Below the pieces are notes generated by a model. It was not told the origin of the DNA, made no database searches, and saw only the letters and a list, made by a program, of their open reading frames with translations. Below are positions 25,198 through 37,126 of a DNA stretch of 64,000 nt, one piece after another (positions within the stretch are counted from its first letter, which is position 1; each line of letters begins with the position of its first letter). Location: contig JBITNC010000002.1 of NCBI GenBank assembly GCA_050084985.1, forward strand, positions 23,064,001-23,128,000, given 5' to 3'. Origin of the DNA: Nageia nagi. Lineage: Eukaryota > Pinophyta. A program made the translations under genes and the position numbers.

Positions 25198-25243
<46 letters not shown>

Positions 25244-27002
25244 TTTTAAAATAAAATATATATGTACAATTTTTATAAACTTTATTTTTTATAATTTTTT
25301 AGTATTAAAAATATGTTTTATTTTTTTAAGTTTTTGTATTATTAAAAACTTAAAAAAACCAACCCTAAGGGTTGATGTGCATTCCAAGGGCATGCAGCCC
25401 CTCATTGGGGTGGTGCATAGCCACATTGAGGTGGCACATTGTCCCCCATTAGGGTGGTGTTCATGCCTGAGGTGCACGACCCCCATTAGGGTGGCGTGCG
25501 ATCCCCCATTGGGGTATCGCATAGTGCTAAAGGCATGCATCCCCCTTATGGTGGTGCACGGCCCCTGACTGGGGTGTGCTCCCTCTGTTTTTATTTTTTT
25601 ATATATTATAAAAAAAGTTTTTTACTAAATCATATATACATATTTAAAAAATAGAGTTCCTTTTTTAAAAAAAAAGAACAATTTTTTTAGCCTTTTTTAA
25701 GCATTAAAAAAAACTATGAGTTTTTTTTAAGTTATCTTTTTAAAAAAAAGGGTAATATTTTTTTAAAAAAGAGAGATTATTTTTTTAAGCATGAACTATG
25801 AGTTGCATTAATTGCCATTTAAAGTTTGAGTCTTTTTTAGGTTAATTTGTTTTATTATAGGTAATTTTTTAAGGTTAATATTTCTTTATTTGCTAAAATT
25901 ATCTTTTTACCTTAGTGCATGATTTTTGCTAAGTAGATAAAAATTTTAAATGCATAGTTTATCTTTTGTCCTAGTGCATGATTTTTGCTAAGTGGATAAC
26001 ATTTTTAATTGCATGGTTTAATATTTTGTCCCAATGCATGTGGATGGATAAAAGTTCTCTTAAATATTTTGCTTATAAATTTTTTAATGATAATTGCAAA
26101 TAAGGTATTATTTTTTAAGTCCATTTTTTTAAGTAACAAGGGGGAGAATTCCTCAATTTTTGGATAATGAGCTTTTGTATAGAGATTCATTAAGGGTTGT
26201 AACAAAACCCATTGGACTCTTAGGCTCATTTGTTATTACTTAAAATTAATGAACCTTTGTAAAGAGATCCATTAGGGGTTGTAACAAAACCCATTGGACT
26301 CTTTGGTTCATACTTATGGATGATGTTGGATGTAGTTTCATTTTTAAAGCACTTTATTTATTTAGCATTTTTACTTTATATACAAAGTACATAAACATTG
26401 AAATTGCTTCCCTTAAAATGAATACATTGACTGTGGGGGTGCCATGAGGTGAGGATAAAGCAAATTAGAGCTTTTTAATATAACGATCCAAGTGGTGAAA
26501 AGTTTGTACTACTTAATTGCCCCTAAGTCCTTTGTTGGTCTGAATTTAACTCCATATAGGTGAATAGACATGTGTATAATGATACCACATGTCCTTCCAT
26601 CCATTTAGGGATTACCCTGATAACCTAATAGGAAAACTAAAAATTTAATCAAAAAAATTAATTTGGTTGATCCAATATATATCACAGCCTTAGAAAATAA
26701 CTAGTACTTCTCCTTATGAGAGTATATCGCTGTCCAAGGTGAACTGGTTGATGGTTGGTAGGACTTGGGCTCCATCTTGTGGGCATCCAAGTGAAGGCTT
26801 AATTTTAGACAAGAAAATAAACCTCAACTTTTTCCTCTCTATGATTATACTTGGTGACAAAGATGTTGGATGTATGATTATAATTTTTGTTAACAATTTA
26901 ACCATTTGATTTATTGATTAGTTCAATCATGTATTAGTATGATTATTATTTTAAATTCAACATGTATGCTTATATTGTTTATCTCTTTCATATTTTTTAT
27001 AG
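24771..27002 (+). other. Predicted leader intron of F
   Basis: Begins at a donor-like TTGTTGAG|GTAAAA and ends at a pyrimidine-rich ATTTTTTATAG immediately before gag. Contents are a (TA)n run (25201-25241), a hairpin-rich minisatellite (25373-25577), AT-rich filler, and the family's conserved leader block (about 26100-26860). No frame longer than about 85 codons occurs. Splicing is inferred from conserved boundary motifs in other copies; no transcript is available. Confidence 0.6.
25373..25577. repeat. GC-rich hairpin minisatellite in F leader
   Basis: About seven imperfect units of 21-38 bp with a core like CCCCCATTRGGGTGGTGCAY, standing in otherwise AT-rich DNA. Several units are themselves small inverted repeats (CCCC-N3-GGGG). 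The overlapping frames on both strands are products of the repeat. Confidence 0.8.
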
Positions 27003-30000
27003 TAATCGGAGACTCTTTTTCACCCAAGCACATTCTAGATGATTCCAGCTATGGTATTTGGGAGCCTAGGATGAAAGTAGAACTTCAAGCATGAAAACTT
27101 TAGATGATTGTCAATGAAAACCAAGTTGATCCATCAAAAGAGAAAGAAATTGAAGCTTATAATACAAAGAATGATTTGGAAACCTCTATGATATTTCATG
27201 ATGTTTCAGATGAAACCCTCCTCATGATATCTTCTTTAAACACTGCAAAGGAAGCTTGGAATAAACTGATAAGCATCTACCTTAGCACCAAATTTTTTAG
27301 AAGGTTCACCATTCTTCAAAAGTTATTGCAATCATATCAAAAGAAAAATGAAAGTGTTGTAATATATCTGAATAAAGTTATTGACCTTAGGATCCAGCTA
27401 GTGGGGTATGGTTGCAATTGTATCAATGACGAGTTTTTGACTTTCATCATCCTTCAAATCCTCTCTACTAAATTTAATCACTTTGTGATTATTATTAAAC
27501 TAATCTTGATGATGAAAAAGAAGTGTTCTCCTTGAAAAATACATCAAAGCTTCTTTTGAAATATGAGGAAACACTTAACAATAAAATGTTGATCACCACT
27601 CCTAAGGAGCCTTATGTGGTATTTGGTCCAATGAAGCCTCACTTAAAAAAGAAGAACCATAACCAAAAGAAGAGTTCTCATGCACCTAAGAATAACTTTA
27701 AGAAATGTAAAAATAAGAAGAATTATGATCATGATAAGTCAAAGTAAACCAAAGCCAAATTTGATGAAAATTGCAATTTTTGTGACATATATGGTCATAA
27801 GGAAGCTAATTGCTTCAAGAAAAAAAAAGATCAAGGTGGAAAAGGATATAAAAAACCAAATAAATCTAATAACAAGAATTTTTCTGATGTTGCTACCTTT
27901 TACTCTAAGTCTCACACTTTTTAAAATGATTGGATTGTTGATTCTGGATTCACTAATCACATGTGTTTTGAAAAAGATAAGTTTTAAAACTTTCATAAGT
28001 ATAGAAAAGATGTAGTTATGATAGGTGATAATTCAATCCTTAATGTTCAAGGTATTGGGAGTGTGTTGCTATAAGGAAAGATTCTTAGAAAAGTGATTTA
28101 TGTAACAAAAATCATTATGAATCTCCTTTTTGTAATTTAGGTTACAAGGAAGGGTTATTCTTTTGAGTTTAACTCACACTCTTGGTGCATGAAAAAGGGG
28201 TCTTAGCACTTTGGTGAAAAGCTCAATGAAATATGACCTTTACATTATGGATCAATCTCCAAAAAAGATGTGCCTTGTAACTAATGTTTGCTCTAGATGC
28301 AATAAATTGGCACCATCAATTAGGCCACCTAAACCATAAGAACATTCAAGTTGTAAAAGATCATGAACTTATGAAAGGTTTGCCTACAATATCACCTAAA
28401 ATTGATCTTTATGAGAAATGCATTCTATATAAACTGAATTGAAAAAAGTTTTCAAAAGAAAAAGAAACAAAAGAAATTCAACCTTTTCAACTTGTGCATT
28501 CAGATTTGATGGGTCCATTTTTGACTAAGTTGCTTGGAGGAGCATCTTATGTCTTGATCTTTATTGATGACTTCAACAGGGTGACATTTGGTTATCTTAT
28601 AGAGCAAAAGGATCAGTATGGATTCAAAATCAAGATATTAAGATCTAATAATGGGGATGAATATAATAACAATGAATTCGATGATTATTGTACTAAGTAT
28701 AGAATTAAGAAGCAATTTATAATTTCTTACACTCTTCAACAGAATGGTGTAGCCGAAAGAAAGAATATAACCTTTCAAGAAATGGTAAGATATATGTTGG
28801 GTGATCTTCCTAGCTTATTATGGTGTGAAGCGATAAATATTGTAATCTACATCTTAAATAGATATCCTACAAAAGTAATTGAAGGTAAAAATTCATATGA
28901 GGCATGGAAAGGAATAAACCTAACATCTCTCACTTTAAGGTATTTGGTTATGATGCCTATGCTTTTGTTGTTTTTGAGCAAAGAAAGAAGCTAGATAAGA
29001 GATCAAAAAAGTGTATTTTTATAGGCTATGATAATCAACATAGAGGATATAGGCTATACCAACCTTCCTCTAGAGCAATATTTATGTTAAGGGATGTAAA
29101 GTTAAATGAACTTCATGAAGAAGCTGCTTCTTGTGAGAAGCTTGATGAGGGTGATTATTCTTCTGTTGCACCTAACTGAATAGATATCAATGTGGATATT
29201 GCACCTAAGGAATAAAACTCTCCAACATAAAGTATAATAATAAGTATGACCATTAATAAATCCTTATTTGCCAACATTGATAGTAATATTGAGCCCTCAT
29301 CCTTTAAAGAAGCTTCAAAGCATGAGTGTTGGATGAATGCAATGAATGTGGAGTACGAGGCTCTAATGAAGAATCAAACTTGGGATTTGGTTCCTTATCC
29401 TAATGAATAAAATGTGATTGTTAATAAATAGATTTACAAGTTCAAATATAATTTAGTTGGAGAGATTGAAAAATACAAAACAAGATTAGTAGCTAAGGGT
29501 TTCACTCAAAAATATGAAATTGATTATGAGGACACCTTTGCTCTAGTGGCAAAGATACCTACTGTCAAGGTAATCCTTACACTTTTCGTAGCTTAGGGAT
29601 GAAAAGTTTTTCAACTTGATGTCAAGAGTGCTTTTTTCAATGGTGACTTAGATGTAAAAATCTACATGAGCCAACCAGAAGGGTTTATTATGGAAGGCAA
29701 AGAATCTTTTATTTGTAAGTTAAAAAGTCTTTATATGGACTTAAGTAGGCAAATAAGTCCTGGTATAAAAATATTACAGTATACTTTGAAGATATTGGGT
29801 TTTCTAAATGCTTCTCTAACATAGATATTTATGTGCTCAACCAAGGACAAGACTTAATCTTGATTCTTCTCTATGTAGATGATTTGTTGATTACAAGGAA
29901 TAATCTAGTCCTCATACAAGATTGCATATCCAAATCTTAAGGCAACTTTTGAAATGATAGACATTGGTCTATTACTCTACTACCTTGGTATGCAAGGGTA

Positions 30001-30060
30001 CCAATACAAGGATTGTACTTACCTTAGTTAATCCAAGTATATCTTAGATATCTTGTACAA
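27003..30060 (+). pseudogene. copia gag-PR-INT-RT pseudogene of F, first part
   Basis: Gag starts directly after the acceptor-like site, but its ATG has been mutated. Gag is readable at 27010-27750 (IWEPRMKVELQA; ETLLMISS). The zinc knuckle CNFCDIYGHKEANC is intact at about 27775-27816. The protease motif DSGFTNHMC lies at about 27940. The integrase HHCC region is at 28310-28430, and the core is at 28490-28800 with DDFNR, RSNNGDEY and NGVAERKN. RT runs from about 29300 with QLDVKSAFFNGDL (29610) and YVDDLL (29873). Stops and frameshifts occur throughout, and a segment of integrase near 28615 is missing. The frame is cut at 30060 by the hAT insertion. Confidence 0.92.
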
Positions 30061-30068
30061 GTTTGGAA
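30061..30068. repeat. 8-bp target duplication of hAT (left)
   Basis: gtttggaa is repeated exactly at 34367-34374, and the copia RT reads through if the intervening DNA is removed. Eight bases is the hallmark of hAT insertion. Confidence 0.92.
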
Positions 30069-30670
30069 GATAGTATATTAATATGGCATTTAAATGCCAA
30101 AAATGACATTTTTTTTTTTTTTGATTTTCCTGTACATCAGTCCAAAAAGCAAAAAACAAATTAGTTTCTTCTTCAAAATATGGGTCATTTAAACACGAAA
30201 AAGATGGGGGAAAATGTTGAAATGTTGAAAAAATGTAGTTTTGGTGATGTATTTGTAAGGCCATTTAGACGATTTTTTTAACCCAAAAAATGTCATTTAT
30301 AAGCAAAGATGCCTAAAAAATATGACTTAACCCCCCATGTTGTACCCACCATTTTTTCCTTAGAAGATGTCATTTAAACACCCAAAAGATGGATTTTGTG
30401 ACCAAAAGATGCGATGCGACAGGGGCAGAACACACGCCAGGGAGGAAAAGATACATTTTCCATCTTTTAGGCATCTAAAAACCATTTAAATGATAAAAAA
30501 ACCTAGAAGATGCTATGAAAATGTGGAAGCAGCTAGGTGGTAGGGGAGAAGGAATATAGGGGCAAAAAGGATTTTTCCCCTTATTTTTGGATTGTAGGGT
30601 TTGTAGAAACTAAAAGAGAGGAGCTAGAGAGGAGAAATTGAAACTAAGGGAGGTTGTACAAGACTCCAAA

Positions 30671-33489
30671 ATGTTGAAAGAGTTGGATAGATTTTGGCAA
30701 TATGTGACTCCAATTAAGGGGGTTCAAGATAATTCTTAGCATTTTAGGTGCAATTTATGTAACAAGCCTATTTAGGGAATAATTACAAGGTTCAAAGGGC
30801 ATATTTTTGGGAGGCCAAGGAGCGATGTGGAGAGTTGCCTAAAAGAAACTCTAGATCTTGCTTTGGATGCAATTAGAGCCTTAGATTCTATTGTTGATAA
30901 AAAAAAAGAGGAAACGAGCAATTCGAATGGAGCTAGGAGGGATGAGATCTTCTACAACAAGTGGAAATGTTTCCAGTCCAAGTGTAGGTGCAACTGCAAG
31001 TGTAAGTGCTAGTAGATCTAGTGTAAGTGGATACCCTGGAAGGGTTGGAGTCCATTCCTACTTTCAACCCTAGACAACTCTTAGATCTCAACCATCCATT
31101 ATGAGTATGTTGAAGAAGGAGAAGAAAGAAGCTGATTTAATGTTGGAAAATTTGATCTATTATGAAGGAGTTCTAATCCACATTACTAGGAGTGTATTTT
31201 GGTAACTAGCAATTGATGCAGTGGCTAACGTTAAACCTAGGTATGTGGGCCCTACTCATGCAGAAATGCAAGGGTCTCTCATGAAGGATCTCAAGCAAGA
31301 ATTTCATGATAGGTACGTAAATAGTGATATCAAATTTCAATAGGCCTAAGGCAATATGTATTACATTTTTTAAATTACTTTTTTAGTTAATTATTTTATA
31401 ATTTATTTTTTGTTTTATTTTACTATTTTTAGAATGGCTGATATTGAAGAATCTTGAAAGTTATCAAGTTGCACAATATTATCTGATGGGTAGTTAGATA
31501 ATAAGAGTAGAAGTTTGATTCATTTTTTGGTATACTCCAAATATGGGATAATATTCAAGAAATCCATTGATGCATCTGATAAGGCAAAAGATGCAAACTT
31601 GTTATGTGACTTATTGGATTAGTTTGTGAGGGAGGTGGGGTCGGAGCATGTTGTTTAGGTGATCACAGATAATGCTTCTTGTTATGTTGTAGTAGGTAGC
31701 AAGCTTATGAATATGTATCCCTCCTTGTACTGTACTCCATGTGCTTATCATTGCATTGATCTTCTTTTGGAGGACATAGGAAAAATGGATTGGATGAAAG
31801 AGGTGGTTGACCAAGCAAGGACAATCATGAGGTACATCTATATTATCTTGTTTTATATTATCGTATTTTTTTCTTATCTTATATTCTTACTCTTAGACTA
31901 TGTTGATTCTTAATTTCTTATCTTGGCTTACTAGGTATATTTTATAATAAAACCATTTTTCTTAGTATGATGAGGAGGTACACCAACGGTAAGGACTTGT
32001 TGCATCTAGGAGGTACACATTTTGCCTCTAATTTCATCAACCTTCAATCATTATTTAGAATATACATGAGTTGCATTCCATGTTTATTTCTAGAGAGTGG
32101 AGTGATAAAGCCAGGAGCATGAGACCAGAGGGTATGGTTGTGTATTCATTACTATCCATAAATGATTTTGGGTGATGCTCAAAGAGATTTGTAGCATGAC
32201 AACACCACTTGTATGAGTCCTTCATCTAGTTGATAGTGATAGGCCCACTATAGGCTATTTGTATGAGGCTATGGCTAGGGCCAAGGAGGCCATAATGAAT
32301 TATTATATTAACCACCTTGATGAGGATAATGAGTTTGGTAACAAGCAGATGGTATTTTGGGATCTCATTGATGAATGGTGGTGGAATATGTTGTATTTCC
32401 CTATTCATGGAGTAGGGGCCATCTTGAATCCTATCTTGTATTTTGCACCAAACTCAAAATACAAGACTGATACTCATGTTAACTTGGGGTGTACAAAATG
32501 TGTAGTTGGTATGGTTCAGGATCCCACCACTCAATCCAAAATCTTCAAAGAGCTTGAGTCATAAAAGCACTCTTGAGGCCTATTTGGGTATCAATCTGCT
32601 AGAGAGGCACGTTTCATGATTACTCCAGGTGAGAAAAATTCAAAGTTCATGCATTACTTCCAACTTTTTAAGTTTATACATTTAGGCATTTAAATATTTA
32701 ATGTTTTTTGATTTGATATTACTATTCACTACATTTTTTAGAGTTATGGTGGGTGAATTATAGGGGTGAAACACCTAAGTTGCAAAGATTTGCCATTCGC
32801 ATCCTTAGTCAAATGTGTAGTGCTTCAGGATGTTAGCGCAATTGGAGTGCATTTGAAAAAATTCACTCCAAGAAGTGCAACAAGTTAGTAATTTGATTAA
32901 TTTCAATTGTGATTCTTTTCAACTTTCAAATGCAATGGAAATTTCTTACTTCACTCTCAATTCTCAATTTTTCATTATCTCATTTTTTTATGTTAATAGG
33001 TTGACAACACAATGCTTGAATGATATTATGTACATTTATGTCAACCTATGATTGTATGTGAGGCAACTGCAAAAGAAGGATGAGAATGAGCCCATTAACT
33101 TGACTGCCATTGATCCCTCATATAGGTTATTTTCTTCATTTTTACTCTCATGGCTCACCTAACACCCCCTACATGTGATTTTTAAAATATTTTGATAGGT
33201 CCTATAAAAGTGTATTTGTTGACTTTTTTTTTGCTTTTTTGACAGTGATGCACCTTTGGTAGATGTAGTGGTAGATCTAGAGGAGGAGTTACATGAAGCA
33301 TTTCGAGAAGAATGGCTTGATATGGAGCAGGAGATAGATGAACTTGCAGATGAGGGTGAGGAGGAGGAGCATGCAATAGATGAGGAGGGGGAGGAGGAGG
33401 AGGAGAATCAAAATTTTGATCCATTTCCTCCTATGGAGAATGATTATGGTGTTGGACCTCTTCAAGTTTATGAGTGTCAAGTTTACTAA
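30671..33489 (+). pseudogene. hAT transposase pseudogene (BED, DUF659, hATC, acidic tail)
   Basis: A cut-and-paste transposase gene with introns. A BED-type zinc finger is seen at about 30740-30840 (FRCNLCNKP, H, C). A first domain segment lies at 31080-31313. DUF659 at 31435-31830 shows TILSDG, the SIDAS-like KKSIDASDKAKD and TDNAS-YVV; CTPCAYHCIDLLLEDIGK follows. A central segment (YTNGKDLL) begins near 31980, and another (RPTIGYLYEAMARAKEAI) at 32240-32560. The hATC dimerisation motif (WW-NYRGETPKLQRFAIRILSQ) is at 32750-32880. The last exon (33247-33489) encodes a Glu-rich acidic tail. GT/AG-like intron edges are visible near 31313 and 31830. Internal TAG and TGA codons show it is dead. 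Confidence 0.9.
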
Positions 33490-34366
33490 GACATGGAGAG
33501 TGAGCCTAATGATGATGAGCCATTCATTTGGTACTAGAGAATTAGTCAAAAGCCCTGCAAGAGTGTTGGTGGTGGTTCTAGTAGTTTAGGATTGCCTCCT
33601 TGTAGTGCTCCTATCCCTACGAGACCACCTTCGCATTCTCAATCTCCTATTACACCTATTAGTGGAGCACGTGGTACTAGTATTGGTACTACTAGTAGTG
33701 GCATTGGCAACCGATTGATTAGTAAAAGGGCTAGAGTCCTGGATCACACATATTGATGAGTCCTTAAGGCCCACACATGGAGTCATTACTCATGAAACAT
33801 TGTATTTAGTATTATTTATACTTTGCTGGTGATTGACAGTGGACACTTAATGGCATTATGAGTGTATGAGACAATAATAGTACTAGGAGATTTATAACTT
33901 ATGATATGATAGAAATTTTATAGATGTATTTTATTTTCATATATCAATGATATTATTTATGAAATATGAATGTGTTGGTAGTTGTTACTTGGTAGATGAT
34001 ATGATCGTTTATGTGAATGATTTAATCATTTATGGAAATTAGATAAGCATATTGTATAGAAAAATTTAAAAAAATTGCTTTTTCTTTTTATTTTTCAATG
34101 CATCACATTTTTTCCCTGAATTTTCCATTTTTTCCTTATCTTTTGTCTATTTATTTGTTGTATTTTCCATTTTTTATCACACATTTTTCTTGTATTTTCT
34201 ATTTCTTTTCCTTTGTATCCATTTTTTCACCATTTTTTTTCGTATATACATATTTTTAAAGAAATGAATTTTTATCGTATTCAACATATTTTGACTATTT
34301 AATGGTCATTTTTTTTCATATTTGGCCTTGGGTCATATTTTCAAAAAATCATCTTCTTATTCTATG
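33490..34366 (+). other. 3' noncoding and subterminal region of hAT
   Basis: Follows the transposase stop. About 33500-33780 includes Ser/Gly/Thr codon-like triplet repeats (agtagt, ggtact). 34050-34260 is a pyrimidine-rich tract with repeated CATTTTTTCC/TTTTCCATTT motifs, likely subterminal repeats. No further gene is seen. Confidence 0.6.
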
Positions 34367-34374
34367 GTTTGGAA

Positions 34375-35133
34375 TGGAGAAGTGCAAATATGTTGCAATC
34401 CCAATCTCTTCTAGAATCACTTTGCCTCTTAGTTTTAACTCTCAGCTGGAAGATGCTATGACTTACAAGGAACTAATTAGTAGTCTTCTTTATTTGACTA
34501 TCTCCAAGCCAAATATTGCCTTTGTTGTGAATTTGATGGCTTGTTTTATGCAAAAGTCATATGTTGAGCACCTCAATGTAGTTAAGCAAAATTTGAGGTA
34601 TATTGTAGGCACTAAGGATCTTGCTCTTAAGTATGATAAGTTGCCCTCATTGTTCTCTTAAGATTCTCAATTTTTGACTATGAGGGAGATAGAGATGATA
34701 GAAAATCAACTTTTGCTTATGTGTTTAGCATTGGTTCAGGTGCTATCTCTTGGGAATTCAAGAAGTAGCCTACTATTGTCCTCTCCACCACTGAGGTTGA
34801 ATATCATGCAATATCAGCTACAGCTTAGCAAGCCATTTGGTTGAGGTATCTTATGAAGGAAATTGGCTATGAGTAAGTTCATCCAACTCAAATTTCTTTA
34901 GATAATTAGTAAACTATTACTTTGGTGAAGAATCTTAATTTCCATTAGAGAATCAAGCACATAGAAATCCAAGCCCACTTCATTACAGAGAAGGTTCTGG
35001 ATGGTCTTCTACACTTGCAATATTGTCCATTAGTCTTAAAATCTACTAATTTGTTCACCAAGCCCTTCCTAAAGCTCAATTTTGTAAGCTTAAGGATTCT
35101 ATTAGGTTGGTGAAGTTGCCCTCAAAAAGGGAG
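34375..35133 (+). pseudogene. copia RT end and RNase H pseudogene of F, second part
   Basis: Direct continuation of the RT frame broken at 30060 (MEKCKYVAIPIS). RNase H runs from about 34460 (LISSLLYLTISKPNIAF), through the region corresponding to SDYGGDRDDRKS near 34670, and on to the FTKP C terminus near 35060. At about 34661 a frameshift breaks the reading frame. Several TAG/TAA codons replace Gln or Trp codons found in G. Confidence 0.9.
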
Positions 35134-36151
35134 TAAAGGTTTAATTCTTATTGAATCTATTGTAACTTTTTCCTTCTTAATAATGTTGTTGAACTTTTTT
35201 TTGGTTTGTATACTTTGTTTATACATTCCTCTGTTTGGTGATTATAAGTAATGGTTTGGCATCTTAGTGATGAATTATAGTGTACCGTAAATTCAAGCAC
35301 ATTATATTAGGGAGAAAGTTCTTAATGAAATAATTGTAGCTCTATTCATCTAACTTTGACTCTACTGATTTGTTCACTAGCCACTTTAGAAACTTTTTTA
35401 TGCATACTTTGAAAGTTTCCTATGGTATTGAAGTTATCCTCAAGGGGAGTGAAGTTTGAATTCATGTTTGTGATGATAACTTCATCCCTATAAGGTTGTT
35501 TTTTGTTGTATAGTGTTGATCTAAATGTACACCTTCATGGTTAGTTTGCTTTATGTGAGGAACTCATGGTACATTTTGGTTTTTATCACTATGTGAGGAA
35601 TTAGTATGTGTTTATTGGAACTATTTGGTTATCCATATGTAAGTGATTCATATATGCATATACTCTTTTTATTGTTGATCAACATATATTTCTATATATA
35701 GCAAATGACTATGAGTATTGGCTTGACATATTTGTGATGACTTATAGTGCATCATTGATCAATTTATGAATGACATTAGTTAGTTCATTTATCTTGTAAT
35801 TGATATGAATGTTTACATGATGCATGTAATTGATCTTATTTATGATCTGCTTGTAGCTTGCAAGTTTCATCTTGAGAATGTAGGTTACTTACTTTGGGTG
35901 GGCAAGTTCATGGAGGTTCACATATCAACTTAAAGTTGATTGACTATACTTATAGTGAAACCAGTTGTAGTTAATGATTGTATGTAAACCATTTTGTGAA
36001 ATGTTATTGTATTGAGTCTCAAACTAAGATCTTGCTTATTTCTTAAAGATGTAAAAGTTTGCATCTCTGCTTGTATCTCTATGGAAGAGAACTCTTTCTT
36101 ACTCTTTCTTCTTTTCTCTATGCTCTATCCCAATATTACATTAAGGGGGAG
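35134..36151 (+). other. 3' noncoding region of F with polypurine tract
   Basis: Family 3' block with degenerate hairpin-array units (35540-35660), the GATGACTTATAGTGCATC block near 35738, the stem at 35989-36006 (one arm mutated) and the polypurine tract AAGGGGGAG at 36143-36151. Confidence 0.75.
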
Positions 36152-36469
36152 TGTTACAATTTTTAATGTAATAATGTATACTATCTCTCTTTAATATAAA
36201 TTCATTTAATGCTTTAAGGTATCTTATACCGTAAAGCATTAAGGGAATACAAATAAAAATAGGATTAAAAATAGATAAAGGATTAAATATAGAAAAGGGA
36301 TTAAATATAGAGTAGGTTTCTTCTTATAAATCAAGATGAACCCTGTCTCTTAGATGGTACAATTGTTATATAATCTTTGCTATAGGTTTAGAGTTTGAGA
36401 GAGAGAAGAGATTTTTTAAGAGAGGTCCTTGAGAATAATAAGATCTTAGTTAGTGGATGTACTCCTAAG
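36152..36469 (+). repeat. 3' LTR of F, left part
   Basis: First 318 bp of the 3' LTR, starting TGTTACAATTTT and including the TATAAATCA box near 36326. It is interrupted at 36469 by element G and resumes at 42596 after the duplicated ctaag. Confidence 0.93.
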
Positions 36470-36977
36470 TGTTAGAATTTGTAATGAAATATTGTGAATA
36501 TCTAGACTCCTTGTAAATTCAATTAATCACTTAAGGGTATGTAGATACCTTAAATGATTAATAGAATTCTTTAATGTATAGACTTTGACTTTACCAAAGG
36601 AGTTAGTTGGTAGGTTGAAGTTTGGTGGTACATTTAATGTAACCCTAACCTTACCCTTGGGTTAAAGGAAGGTTAGGGAGGTGCTCTCAACCTATAAATA
36701 GAGGGCCTCTCCTCATGTAAACATATCTAAGTTTTGAGTAAGATTACTCTACTTGGTTGTGTAGGAGAGAGCTAGAGAATAGTTGTAAGAGAGACATAGA
36801 TTTGAGAATAAGAGAACTAGTTGTGGATGTACTCCCAAGGAGGGAGGAACCACATTATATTGGTGTCATATTGTGTGAATGATGTTCTTAGTGTTATAGA
36901 TGTGTTATCTTGTGTACACTTGAGTTTCCTAGTCTAAGGTCCTAGAGGATTTGTTTAGATCTAGTTCAAATCCTTCA
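36470..36977 (+). repeat. 5' LTR of element G
   Basis: 508 bp, TGTTAGAATTTG to AAATCCTTCA. The TATA box TATAAATA is at 36693-36700. A 10-bp inverted repeat CCCTAACCTT/AAGGTTAGGG (36643-36679) stands just upstream. No difference is seen from 42083-42590. Confidence 0.96.
36693..36700 (+). promoter_or_regulatory. TATA box in LTR of G
   Basis: TATAAATA followed by GAGGGCC. The same octamer stands at the matching place in the LTRs of C (50997-51004) and F (24409-24416), as expected for the LTR RNA polymerase II promoter. Confidence 0.75.
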
Positions 36978-36979
36978 AT

Positions 36980-36991
36980 TGGTATCAGAGC
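36980..36991 (+). other. Primer-binding site of G
   Basis: TGGTATCAGAGC two bases after the LTR, an exact match to the usual initiator tRNA-Met primer site. Confidence 0.92.
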
Positions 36992-37120
36992 CTTGTTGAG
37001 GAAGCTCTTCTTGGTGTTGAAACTCTCCTTGTTGAGGAAGCTCTTTTGGTGTGGAAGCTACATTTTGAAGGTGCTTCATCCTTCTCAAATTTGGAGATCT
37101 TAATCCTAATCTTCTTGGTG

Positions 37121-37126
37121 AGGTAA
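37121..37126 (+). promoter_or_regulatory. Splice-donor-like site after PBS of G
   Basis: AG|GTAA in the context GGTGAG|GTAAAT. It corresponds to TTGAG|GTAAA in C (51346) and F (24771) and, on the minus strand, in D (20383). The matching acceptor in G is only found inverted, at 38778-38790. Confidence 0.55.

Larger units (their letters stand above)
30069..34366 (+). mobile_element. hAT-family DNA transposon in RT of F
   Basis: About 4.3 kb, bounded by an exact 8-bp duplication. The ends form an imperfect inverted repeat: ATAGTATATTAATATG on the left and ATAGAATAAGAAGATG read inward on the right, with 12 of 16 matching. Subterminal regions are rich in repeats (AAAAGATG and CATTTAAA on the left; pyrimidine tracts with CATTTTTTCC on the right). 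It encodes a BED finger, DUF659 and hATC transposase, now broken by stops. Confidence 0.93.

Noticed and set aside
30069-34366. MULE or CACTA transposon instead of hAT
   Set aside because: The 8-bp duplication, DUF659 and hATC motifs identify hAT; MULEs give 9-11 bp and CACTA elements 3 bp.
36640-36680. Interstitial telomeric repeat
   Set aside because: Only single AACCCTAA units are present inside an LTR, with no tandem TTTAGGG run.
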